DNA from: Flavobacterium sp.
GTDB lineage: Bacteria > Bacteroidota > Bacteroidia > Flavobacteriales > Flavobacteriaceae
Assembly: GCA_030152225.1 (NCBI GenBank)
Contig: JASLHL010000086.1
Location: forward strand, 1-5,650
Direction: 5' to 3'
DNA: 5,650 bases
Positions 1 through 5,279 of the stretch are shown piece after piece; the stretch's first letter is position 1, and every line of letters begins with the position of its first letter. The notes below the pieces were generated by a model. It ran no database searches. It had not been told where the DNA came from and was given only the letters and a program-made list of their open reading frames with translations. The translations under genes and the position numbers were made by a program.

Positions 1-36
1 TATTGATTTACATATAGAGAACAAAAATTAGAACAC

Positions 37-70
<34 letters not shown>

Positions 71-71
<1 letters not shown>

Positions 72-1162
72 TGAAAAAAAAACTATTTAGACTTAGTGCC
101 TTATTAGTTTTAGGACTAAGCGTATCAACCATTACACTAACGAGCTGTTCAAATGATGATAGTAGCGTATATAATGTAAATGTTGATAAAGGAAAGCTAA
201 CGGCAATTACTTTTGAAGAAATTACAGTAGATTCAGGAATCACTATTGAAGGAGCTAACTATACTTGGTTTGATTATAAAACAAATGCGCGAATTTCTAA
301 AGAAGCGGTTTTAAAACATGCGTTTACTACACCAGGTGAGCACAAAATCTCATTGAAAATTGAGAAAGGAAGTAGAGTAGAATTATACACGTATTTGGTA
401 GATGTTTCAAAATCTATTGACTATGATTATATCCGTTTAGATCTATCTTCTTTTGATTTAAGTGAAGGAATCGAAACAGCAGGTGGTGCTATTTGGCAAG
501 AAACCTTTACAAAAGATACAGTATTCCAATCCAAAGTGTACACATTCAACCACAATGCAGTAGACGGCAAGTATTGGTCTGGATTTACAGTGTCAAATAG
601 TAAGGATAGTCAAAACCATACTGCTACGGATGGTGGATGGGTTAAAAACCAATGGGGGTCTATGGCTGAAGGTGGAGTAGCAGGAAAAGGTACACCATTT
701 TTAGTCGCTTATGCAGAGCAACAACCAGTAGGTGGATTACAGGCTGGAACTGAAATTGATTTGAACAACTACAGCGCAGTTGTAACGTTAGATGATGAAG
801 CGAGATACAAAGCGATTAGTACAGCTGTAGCAATCAGTCCTTGGTCATACTACGGAATTACAGAAGGAGATGATTTTGCTACGAAATTCGAAGCAGGTGA
901 TCACTTTGCACTTAAAGTATATGGAGTTGGTGCAGACAATAAATTAACTGCTGCAGAACCAATAACACATTATTTAGTAGACTTTAGAAGTGGTGTAAAT
1001 ACCATTAGCAAAGAGTGGAATACTGTAGATTTATCTTCATTAGGTGAAGTGAAATACTTGTTGTTCTTCTTAGAGTCAACAGATAAGAATGACGCTGGAT
1101 ACGCCAATACAGCGCTTTATTTTACAATGGATAAACTTACAGTTAATCCTATTTTAAATTAA
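71..1162 (+). CDS. Surface lipoprotein with PKD-like and DUF4465 domains
   Basis: The 363-aa product is a predicted outer-membrane lipoprotein. It has a basic N-terminus (MKKK), a hydrophobic core, and lipobox L-T-S-C with the lipidated Cys at 26. The following SNDDSS tether resembles the acidic surface-export signals of Flavobacteriia. Residues about 45-112 look like a PKD/immunoglobulin-like beta domain (Y-x-W near 64, TTPGEH near 86-91). Residues about 158-358 match the DUF4465 pattern: G-x-Y-W-S-G-F at 166-172, then SN-x-x-D, GDHFALKVYG at 276-285, HYLVDFRSG at 300-308, W-x-x-VDLSSLG at 316-325, and a closing YFTMDKL. DUF4465 proteins are secreted or surface proteins, usually beside TonB-dependent receptors. 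As I recall, some Bacteroides cobamide-binding lipoproteins (BtuH) belong to or near this group, but a ligand cannot be assigned here. The gene begins 70 bp into the window, so a partner receptor may lie just outside. The start is fixed by the signal peptide. A hairpin terminator follows closely, so nothing downstream is obviously co-transcribed. Confidence 0.9.
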
Positions 1163-1180
1163 GGATACTTATTCAATACT

Positions 1181-1219
1181 AAAAAAGCCTTACAAGATTT
1201 CTTGTAAGGCTTTTTTTTT
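1181..1219 (+). terminator. Intrinsic terminator of the DUF4465 lipoprotein gene
   Basis: A perfect 10-bp stem (GCCTTACAAG at 1187-1196 with CTTGTAAGGC at 1201-1210) and a 4-base ATTT loop are followed by nine T residues. A run of six A residues precedes the stem, so the hairpin could also stop transcription from the right. It lies 18 bp after the stop codon. Confidence 0.93.
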
Positions 1220-1220
1220 G

Positions 1221-1492
1221 GATTTACAGCTCAAGTAACGAGCAGTTTTAAAAGAATGCAAAGCGATAGAATCTTATTTTTATGTAGTAAGAGGTAAATG
1301 ATGTATCAAGTCTTTGGTGGAAATAAAACGGGAGAAGACTTCCATTGAGCATGATTTAACCGATCGTTTTCTAGGAAGTAGTAAATCGCCTATTTTAATG
1401 GTGTATAGATCATTGGTATGATAAGAAAAGTGACGCTGCACTTGTTGGAATTGGAAGACCAAAAATGGTATGAAATTAGCAGGTTTTTTTAA
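1221..1492 (+). pseudogene. Frame-broken remnant resembling a Crp/Fnr cNMP-binding domain
   Basis: Plus-strand coding-like fragments overlap end to end in alternating frames. Frame 1221-1301 has one internal TAA and reads RAVLKECKAIESYFYVVRGK after it. Frame 1298-1348 reads MMYQVFGGNKTGEDFH. Frame 1338-1421 reads SIEHDLTDRFLGSSKSPILM and beyond. Frame 1418-1492 contains LHLLELEDQKWYEISRFF. Joined, they resemble the N-terminal cyclic-nucleotide-binding half of Bacteroidota Crp/Fnr-type regulators: 'vLkeG...syfyvvkGk', then 'DF..E...t..f.sf....p', then a 'l.eLe...wyel' strand and helix. There is no C-terminal helix-turn-helix, so the remnant would be both frameshifted and truncated. The family match is by eye and weak; the frame-hopping coding character is the firmer part. 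The minus-strand ORF here is taken as a shadow. Confidence 0.4.
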
Positions 1493-1606
1493 ATATATAA
1501 TTTATTTATAATTATTTGATTTTCATATATTATATTCAATTTTTTTAATGTTTTTGGTAAATTAAGTTTAATTAACATCTAAAAATAGGAAATAATTATC
1601 ATTTAT
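1493..1606. other. Very AT-rich spacer
   Basis: About 110 bases are almost entirely A and T, with scattered TATATA runs and poly-T stretches. No reading frame or stable GC-containing hairpin is visible. It sits directly upstream of the best promoter in the window, so it could act as an UP-type or curved element. It may equally be simple decay. Confidence 0.5.
1561..1575 (+). repeat. 15-bp direct repeat, left copy
   Basis: ATTAAGTTTAATTAA occurs here and again, identically, at 1930-1944. The two copies bracket the promoter and the decayed reading frame between them. The AT-rich composition means chance cannot be excluded. Confidence 0.6.
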
Positions 1607-1610
1607 TTTG

Positions 1611-1640
1611 TTTGGTGTATTTGGGGTCTTGTTATCTTTG
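1611..1640 (+). promoter_or_regulatory. Bacteroidota-type promoter (TTTG-N18-TATCTTTG)
   Basis: TTTG at 1611-1614 is followed by 18 bases and then TATCTTTG at 1633-1640, a perfect match to the Bacteroidota -33/-7 pattern TTTG and TAnnTTTG with usual spacing. A second TTTG at 1607-1610 would give a 22-base spacer, also allowed. Transcription would start near 1647. The nearest ATG is at 1683 in a decayed frame; the next intact gene starts at 2072, which would mean a leader of about 425 bases. Confidence 0.65.
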
Positions 1641-1682
1641 CCCTTGAATAAACTAGAGATAAATTCAAATTTTGAATCATTC

Positions 1683-1859
1683 ATGTTGAGTTATCAAATA
1701 CAAGACGTGCGATGTGTCAAAAAAGCTAGAGAATCTAAAGGATACGGAAGAGTATTGTGTTGTAGAAGCTTGGTTTAAATACAGCGAACATACAAACACT
1801 TTTTATGGTTGGAACAAGATTTTGATTATAAAAGAGTAGAAGGCTTGAACGTTCATTAG
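1683..1859 (+). pseudogene. Short decayed reading frame downstream of an orphan promoter
   Basis: Two plus-strand frames look coding-like over the same bases. The frame from ATG 1683 runs 31 codons to TAA 1776-1778, then stays open to TAG 1857-1859, with a late segment reading YKHFLWLEQDFDYKRVEGL. The neighbouring frame is open from 1690 to TAG 1837-1839 and includes VVEAWFKYSEHTNTFYGWNK. Neither has an intact start-to-stop gene of useful length, and I do not recognise either. Position just after a good promoter suggests a small gene that has lost its frame. An alternative is that it is only long leader sequence of the downstream lipoprotein gene. Confidence 0.3.
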
Positions 1860-1929
1860 TAGACTGAAATAGCTCACATCGTTATGCAATTAATGTTAGA
1901 ATAACGCTCTAGTGGTACAGGTCTAAATT

Positions 1930-1944
1930 ATTAAGTTTAATTAA
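1930..1944 (+). repeat. 15-bp direct repeat, right copy
   Basis: This is identical to 1561-1575 and immediately precedes the 8-bp repeat array. It includes TAAGTTTA at 1932-1939, a 7/8 match to the TAnnTTTG -7 element, but no TTTG sits at the right distance upstream, so I do not call it a promoter. Confidence 0.6.
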
Positions 1945-2019
1945 AAAATGAGAAAATGAGAAAATGAGAAAATGAGAAAATGAGAAAATGAGAAAAATGA
2001 GAAAAATGAGAAAAATGAG
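1945..2019 (+). repeat. Tandem array: six 8-bp AAAATGAG then three 9-bp AAAAATGAG units
   Basis: Six perfect copies of AAAATGAG (1945-1992) are followed by three of AAAAATGAG (1993-2019), which differ by one added A. The array lies in the leader of the bacteriocin-like lipoprotein gene, 52 bp before its start. Every unit contains an ATG. In the 8-bp part each ATG reads Met-Arg-Lys-stop, and each stop overlaps the next unit's start as ATGA. In the 9-bp part the units are in frame with each other. Copy-number change here would alter the leader's short-ORF content and length. Confidence 0.95.
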
Positions 2020-2050
2020 GAATTTTAAAAAAAAGAAAATTGAAAATTAA
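1988..2050 (+). other. Upstream 20-codon ORF built from the repeat
   Basis: From the ATG at 1988 the frame reads four Met-Arg motifs, then a Lys-rich tail ending IEN, and stops at TAA 2048-2050. It is in the same frame as the lipoprotein start at 2072, separated by this TAA and seven codons. It may be an incidental product of the repeats or a leader ORF that affects initiation at 2072. Nothing in the peptide suggests a stand-alone function. Confidence 0.35.
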
Positions 2051-2071
2051 AAAAAAAGAAAAATTGAAAAC
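2027..2071 (+). repeat. Imperfect ~23-bp tandem duplication in the leader
   Basis: The pattern A8-G-A4-TTG-A4 (2027-2046) recurs as A9-G-A5-TTG-A4 (2049-2070), with 23 bases between the two single G residues. The second copy ends one base before the ATG at 2072 and forms its purine-rich initiation region. No classical Shine-Dalgarno site is present. Confidence 0.8.
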
Positions 2072-2869
2072 ATGAAAAAATTATTAATTGTTTTATTTGG
2101 TGTATTGTTTTTAAGTTTAGTTTCTTGTGAAAGAGAAGAAAATCTAAAAGTTACTAAAACGAATGAACGCGATTTGAAAGTAGATAATCTAAAAGTTGCT
2201 AAAACTATTGGACCCGATTTGAAAGAATATTTTGGTACTTTACGAACAACGATCAAAAATGATTTTGTTCAATTACAAAAAAATCACGCAGTATATGATA
2301 ATTGGCGAACTGCAGGAGAGAAAATGTACGAGGGAAATGAGTTAGCGTTAAATAATTTTAAAGAAAATTTCAATCAATCTCAAGCTGATTTTAACTTAAA
2401 GTCTCGATCAGGATTTACTAGTAATGATTATCAATCGAATGAAATTAATAAAATAATAAATGAGGCTCAAAAATTTCAAACTTTTGAAGCATACAACAAT
2501 TTTATTAATGAAAGGTTTGAATACTTTTTGAATGACTTAACGTTGTCAATTGAAAGCAAAAAATTTATGTTAACCTTTCTAGTTAGTTATTCCGAAAGTT
2601 TAGAATTTATTGTTAAAAATAATAATTTCGGTAATCATGTTACTAATGGTCGTAGTGGTTATTCTGCTAGAGGATGGTGGGGTAATTGGTGGAAATGCAT
2701 CGTTTCTGTTGTTGGAGGTCTTGTTTCAGGAGCTACTACAGTAGGTTTAGGAGGTGCAGCTGTGGGAACTGTTACAATGCCTGTAATCGGAACTGTTGCT
2801 GGCGGTCTTGTTGGTGCAATCGGAGGAGGAATCGGAGGTGCACTTACTGGAGCAGCAGCAGGTTGTTGA
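2072..2869 (+). CDS. Lipoprotein with bacteriocin-like glycine-zipper C-terminus
   Basis: I do not recognise this 265-aa protein as a named family. The signal peptide MKKLLIVLFGVLFLSLVSC ends in lipobox L-V-S-C with Cys19 lipidated. The tether EREEN is acidic, as expected for outer-membrane surface export in Flavobacteriia. Residues 24-53 are two copies of a 15-residue repeat. Residues about 54-185 are polar, Asn/Lys/Glu-rich and probably helical. Residues 201-207 are Trp-rich (GWWGNWW). Cys209 starts a hydrophobic stretch of about 57 residues full of GxxxG and GG pairs, with one Pro near 237, ending in Cys265, the last residue. This tail resembles class II bacteriocins and other membrane-inserting glycine zippers, and the two cysteines could form a disulfide closing the hairpin. 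There is no double-glycine leader typical of such peptides, and no adjacent immunity or export gene is visible. The DNA is more AT-rich than the genes to the right. The ATG at 2072 is fixed by the signal peptide. Alternatives are a surface adhesin or a lipoprotein with an extra membrane anchor. Confidence 0.8.
   Translation: MKKLLIVLFGVLFLSLVSCEREENLKVTKTNERDLKVDNLKVAKTIGPDLKEYFGTLRTTIKNDFVQLQKNHAVYDNWRTAGEKMYEGNELALNNFKENFNQSQADFNLKSRSGFTSNDYQSNEINKIINEAQKFQTFEAYNNFINERFEYFLNDLTLSIESKKFMLTFLVSYSESLEFIVKNNNFGNHVTNGRSGYSARGWWGNWWKCIVSVVGGLVSGATTVGLGGAAVGTVTMPVIGTVAGGLVGAIGGGIGGALTGAAAGC
2141..2230 (+). repeat. In-frame 45-bp tandem duplication within the lipoprotein tether
   Basis: Copies 2141-2185 and 2186-2230 match at 38 of 45 bases by my count. 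They encode residues 24-38 and 39-53, with the shared pattern NLKV-x-KT-x-x-x-DLK. The unit length is a multiple of three, so copy-number change would lengthen or shorten the tether without breaking the frame. Confidence 0.88.
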
Positions 2870-2983
2870 TCGATGTAATCTGAAAAAAATAGTCCGATTA
2901 TCAGATCTTGAGTAATTGTATCCTTTTTAGCTATGATTATATTAGACTAATAGATGTAAGTAATAGCTCAATAACGAATCATT

Positions 2984-3013
2984 TTTGGAGATTTTTTAGC
3001 AGTTCTATCTTTA
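2984..3013 (+). promoter_or_regulatory. Possible promoter (TTTG-N18-TATCTTTA)
   Basis: TTTG at 2984-2987, an 18-base spacer and TATCTTTA at 3006-3013 match the Bacteroidota promoter pattern except for the last base of the -7 element. Transcription would begin near 3020, with no gene before the hairpin at 3085-3115. Confidence 0.35.
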
Positions 3014-3017
3014 TACT

Positions 3018-3116
3018 ATATTGTTTGTACTAAGTTTAAAAATGAAACTTATTCATCCTTCTAAATAAAATGTATAGTATAGATATAAAGCCCAAGTATT
3101 TTGCTTGGGCTTTATT
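3018..3116 (+). ncRNA. Candidate small RNA between promoter and terminator
   Basis: The interval follows a possible promoter and ends at a terminator-like hairpin, giving a predicted transcript of about 95-100 bases. It contains an additional perfect 7-bp hairpin (TAAGTTT at 3031-3037 with AAACTTA at 3045-3051, 7-base loop). The only ORF inside is eight codons (3042-3068). It does not resemble an RNA family I know. It could also be simply the 3' untranslated end of the lipoprotein mRNA. Confidence 0.25.
3085..3116 (+). terminator. Hairpin terminator
   Basis: A 12-bp stem (ATAAAGCCCAAG at 3085-3096 with CTTGGGCTTTAT at 3104-3115) with a 7-base loop is followed by a T-rich stretch (ATTGTTTATTG). 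It is the first good terminator after the lipoprotein gene that ends at 2869. The stem's A/T flanks could allow it to work in both directions. Confidence 0.8.
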
Positions 3117-3227
3117 GTTTATTGATCCTATTTTGCGTTTAAATTCATTTGATATTTTGGTTGTACCTTTTTGCGCGTAAAACATTGTTCTTTCGTTTAT
3201 TTTTATAAAAAAGGAGTAGGTCAAGCC

Positions 3228-3328
3228 ATGAAATTGACTTTAAGTCAAAATAAAAGGGCTATCAATCTAGTAAGCGAAAATTAGCCAACAGGAAAGAGGA
3301 ACAAGAAAGAATAAAAGCGTGGATTTAA
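3228..3328 (+). pseudogene. Possible small basic ORF broken by a frameshift
   Basis: An 18-codon ORF from ATG 3228 to TAG 3282-3284 reads MKLTLSQNKRAINLVSEN. It is preceded by AAGGAG at 3211-3216, unusual for this phylum and 11 bases away. An overlapping frame, one base back, continues from 3269 to TAA 3326-3328 as SKRKLANRKEEQERIKAWI. Joined at about 3269, the two would make a charged, helix-like peptide of about 34 residues. I do not recognise it. Random open frames this short are common, so the call is tentative. The rest of the 2870-3377 interval holds only the hairpins described separately. Confidence 0.2.
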
Positions 3329-3377
3329 CCCAAAAAATCGGCGTATTTTGCAACGCAAATTAAAAGTGTAAAGTCTG

Positions 3378-4250
3378 ATGGGATCTAAACCTAGAATAGC
3401 CTTGTTTATTGGGATTTTGTGTATTTCTATTTTTCCGGTGCTAGTCAAGATGGCTCTTGTACCAGGGTTAATTTCTGCTTTTTATCGCATGGCTATAGCG
3501 GCTCTGTTTATTGTTCCCTATGCGCTATTTACCAAACAGCTCAAAGTATATGATCGCAAGACGATGGGCTTAATTGTTTTGTGTGGGATGTGCTTTGGAT
3601 TGGATATTGGTGTTTGGAATATTGCTATCCAAGGATCAACTGCTACACAGGCTACCTTATTGGGAAATTTAGCTCCTGTATGGGTGGGAATAGGAAGCTA
3701 TTTCTTCTTGCAAATCAAACCCTCTGTTAATTTTTGGATTGGAACTGTACTCGCCTTGATCGGCATGGTGACGCTCGTCGGCGTTGAGGTATTTGTTAAG
3801 CTATCTTTCGATATCCCTTTTCTATTTAGTATCCTATCTGGATTGCTTTACGCTACTTATATTTTGATGAGTAAGAAAGTTCTTGGGCAAGTAGGGGTGG
3901 TTCCCTTTATGTCGTATAGCATTCTCGTATCGACAATTTTTTTAGCCTTTTTGAACCTAGTGATGGGATCTTCATTTACTGGTTTTTCTGCTGAAGGATG
4001 GATGACCTTGGTGGTACAGGGAATTGTTTGTCAGCTATTAGCTTGGTTGCTTATTAGCTATGCGACGCAACATATGCGTGCAACAAGAGTATCACTCAGC
4101 TTGTTGAGCCAAGCATTGGTTGCAGCCTTGTTAGCGTGGTATTTCTTGGATGAAGCTATTTCACCGCAAATGATTGTCGGTGGATGTATTATTTTGATCG
4201 GAATTGGACTTACATTTGTCAATAAACCTTTAATTGGTAGATCAAATTAG
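3378..4250 (+). CDS. EamA/DMT-family membrane transporter
   Basis: The 290-aa product is an inner-membrane permease of the drug/metabolite transporter superfamily. It has about ten hydrophobic helices arranged as two EamA repeats (about residues 7-136 and 149-281). Family hallmarks are visible: SAFYRM in TM2 (33-38), the TATQATLLGNLAPVWVG stretch in TM4 (88-104), and in the second repeat RVSLSLLSQALVAALLAWYF followed by LDEAISPQMIVGGCIILIGI. Length is normal for the family. Substrates of EamA proteins range from amino acids to nucleotides and metabolites and cannot be read from sequence. In-frame TAA at 3366-3368 leaves ATG 3378 as the first usable ATG. No clear promoter or Shine-Dalgarno is seen. 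It appears to be a single-gene unit, converging on the DUF456 gene. Confidence 0.93.
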   Translation: MGSKPRIALFIGILCISIFPVLVKMALVPGLISAFYRMAIAALFIVPYALFTKQLKVYDRKTMGLIVLCGMCFGLDIGVWNIAIQGSTATQATLLGNLAPVWVGIGSYFFLQIKPSVNFWIGTVLALIGMVTLVGVEVFVKLSFDIPFLFSILSGLLYATYILMSKKVLGQVGVVPFMSYSILVSTIFLAFLNLVMGSSFTGFSAEGWMTLVVQGIVCQLLAWLLISYATQHMRATRVSLSLLSQALVAALLAWYFLDEAISPQMIVGGCIILIGIGLTFVNKPLIGRSN

Positions 4251-4748
4251 GGCATAAGTAGAAAATTTCTGAACGATAAGGATAATGCCCCAAATCAGAA
4301 AAACAAAACCGAAAACTACTTTTAAAAAGGTAGAAGCTAAAAAGCCTATAAACGAACCAATAGCAGCTTTTAAGGCACGAGAAACATCGCGACTGTCAAA
4401 GATGAGTTCACCAATCAAAGCACCGAGAAAAGGGCCTATAATAAAACCTAAGGGGATAGGTGCAATTAGCCCGATGACCAGTCCAATATTCGTTCCCCAA
4501 ACGCCGTATTTACTACCCCCAAATCGCTTGGTCCCTTGGGCAGGAATGACATAATCTAGTACCGAGATGATCACCGTAACCAGTAAACTACCCCAAAGGG
4601 CAAGACTACTTAGCTCAATACCATCGATAAAAGACAAACACAAGATGCCCAGCCAGCTGACAGGAGGTCCTGGTAGAGCAGGTAATACACTGCCAATTAT
4701 CCCCCCAATTAATAGTAATATACCTAATATCAATAAGAAATAGTCCAT
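4242..4748 (-). CDS. DUF456 family integral membrane protein
   Basis: The 168-aa product has five or so hydrophobic segments. It carries the DUF456 signatures: VLPALPGPP at 21-29, KRFGGSKYGVWG at 74-85, a Gly/Pro-rich PLGFIIGPFLGALIGE at 98-113, and RALKAAIGSFIGFLAST at 124-140. DUF456 proteins are small bacterial inner-membrane proteins of unknown function with glycine-zipper-like segments. Its TGA stop lies within the last nine bases of the converging EamA transporter gene. The start ATG (4746-4748) is preceded on its own strand by A10 and GAG, a typical A-rich leader. On the minus strand TAAATTTA at 4784-4777 is a near -7 element. Confidence 0.93.
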   Translation of the reverse strand: MDYFLLILGILLLIGGIIGSVLPALPGPPVSWLGILCLSFIDGIELSSLALWGSLLVTVIISVLDYVIPAQGTKRFGGSKYGVWGTNIGLVIGLIAPIPLGFIIGPFLGALIGELIFDSRDVSRALKAAIGSFIGFLASTFLKVVFGFVFLIWGIILIVQKFSTYALI

Positions 4749-4751
4749 CTC

Positions 4752-4761
4752 TTTTTTTTTT
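4752..4761 (-). repeat. A10 homopolymer in the DUF456 leader
   Basis: Ten consecutive T on the plus strand (A10 on the minus strand) lie three bases before the DUF456 start codon. Homopolymers of this length can slip, but the tract is outside the coding frame. Confidence 0.85.
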
Positions 4762-4762
4762 G

Positions 4763-4770
4763 TATTTTTG
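4763..4770 (+). promoter_or_regulatory. Possible -7 element of the small lipoprotein gene
   Basis: TATTTTTG matches TAnnTTTG exactly and would start transcription near 4777, about 23 bases before the ATG at 4800. No TTTG is found at the expected distance upstream, where the DUF456 start lies, so the assignment is weak. Confidence 0.35.
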
Positions 4771-4785
4771 ATTAACTAAATTTAC

Positions 4786-4797
4786 AACAATATTGTT
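4786..4797. promoter_or_regulatory. 12-bp perfect palindrome between divergent genes
   Basis: AACAATATTGTT is a perfect inverted repeat, ending two bases before the ATG at 4800. It lies in the 51-bp gap between the divergent DUF456 and lipoprotein genes. It could be an operator or a small initiation-region hairpin. It is short and AT-rich, so chance is possible. Confidence 0.3.
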
Positions 4798-4799
4798 TC

Positions 4800-5279
4800 A
4801 TGAAACCGAGCTGGATAGTTTTCTTTTTTCCCGTTTTATTCACTTCTTGTCAGTGGATGTCCGCTCGACTTCCCAATGAACAGCAATTGCTTGAGGAAGA
4901 GTTAAATAAAATTGATTGGACCAAGGTGGATCTCTATCCAAGTGTAGCAAGTTGTGATTCTATTTTTGATGAAGAATCGCGAAAAGAGTGCTTCTTTGCC
5001 TATATTAGAGAAGAACTCGAAGCCAATTTTCGTGTAGATACGCTTCGCGGAACATTTGCCCATATCGATACCCTCAATATACTCGTGACCATACAACCCG
5101 ATGCGCAAGTTTCTTTGGTTTTATATCAATTGAATGACAGCCTCAAACAACATTTGAAAAGTGTAGATAGTCTCCTACAAGAAAAGAGCAAGACACTTCG
5201 AAATCTTTCACCTGCGATGAAAAGAGGGGTTCCCGTAACGAGCCAATTCGTATTGCCTTTGATTTTACACAAACAGTAA
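4800..5279 (+). CDS. Small lipoprotein with TonB-like C-terminal tail
   Basis: The 159-aa product has a short signal peptide ending in lipobox L-F-T-S-C with Cys17 lipidated. The next region is acidic and helical (NEQQLLEEELNKIDW at 26-40). Residues 41-64 contain DLYPSVASCD and SRKEC; Cys52 and Cys64 may form a disulfide. The middle (75-105) alternates like beta strands. A probable helix (111-135, with DSLKQHLKSVDSLLQEKSK) is followed by RGVPVTSQFVLPLIL at 142-156. That ending resembles the last strand of TonB C-terminal domains ('G.PV...F.LPI.F'), and I recall similar uncharacterised lipoproteins in Flavobacteriaceae. No TonB-like membrane helix or Pro-rich spacer is present, so it is not TonB itself. 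It is divergent from DUF456, and no terminator is evident before the converging minus-strand gene. Confidence 0.85.
   Translation: MKPSWIVFFFPVLFTSCQWMSARLPNEQQLLEEELNKIDWTKVDLYPSVASCDSIFDEESRKECFFAYIREELEANFRVDTLRGTFAHIDTLNILVTIQPDAQVSLVLYQLNDSLKQHLKSVDSLLQEKSKTLRNLSPAMKRGVPVTSQFVLPLILHKQ

Noticed and set aside
1280..1462. Minus-strand 60-codon ORF
   Set aside because: It lies opposite the frame-hopping coding-like fragments, shows no domain or signal, and is best explained as their shadow.
1880..1906. CGTTAT/ATAACG hairpin as a terminator or riboswitch
   Set aside because: The stem is 6 bp with a 15-base loop, with no T tract and no recognisable conserved core.
1945..2019. CRISPR array
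   Set aside because: Units are contiguous 8-9 bp repeats without spacers, so this is a simple tandem repeat.
2686..2883. Plus-strand Cys/Arg-rich ORF overlapping the lipoprotein end
   Set aside because: Its odd composition comes from out-of-frame reading of the Gly-rich tail codons. The main frame has a signal peptide and sensible composition.
3132..3173. Promoter for the EamA gene built on TACCTTTTTG
   Set aside because: The -7 match is imperfect and no TTTG lies at an acceptable spacing (12 or 28 bases).
3036..3224. Minus-strand 62-codon ORF
   Set aside because: It reads straight through the terminator hairpin at 3085-3115, and no homology is recognisable.
4285..4554. Plus-strand 89-codon Lys/Pro-rich ORF
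   Set aside because: It is antisense to the well-supported DUF456 gene, and its composition is that expected from the complement of a membrane protein.
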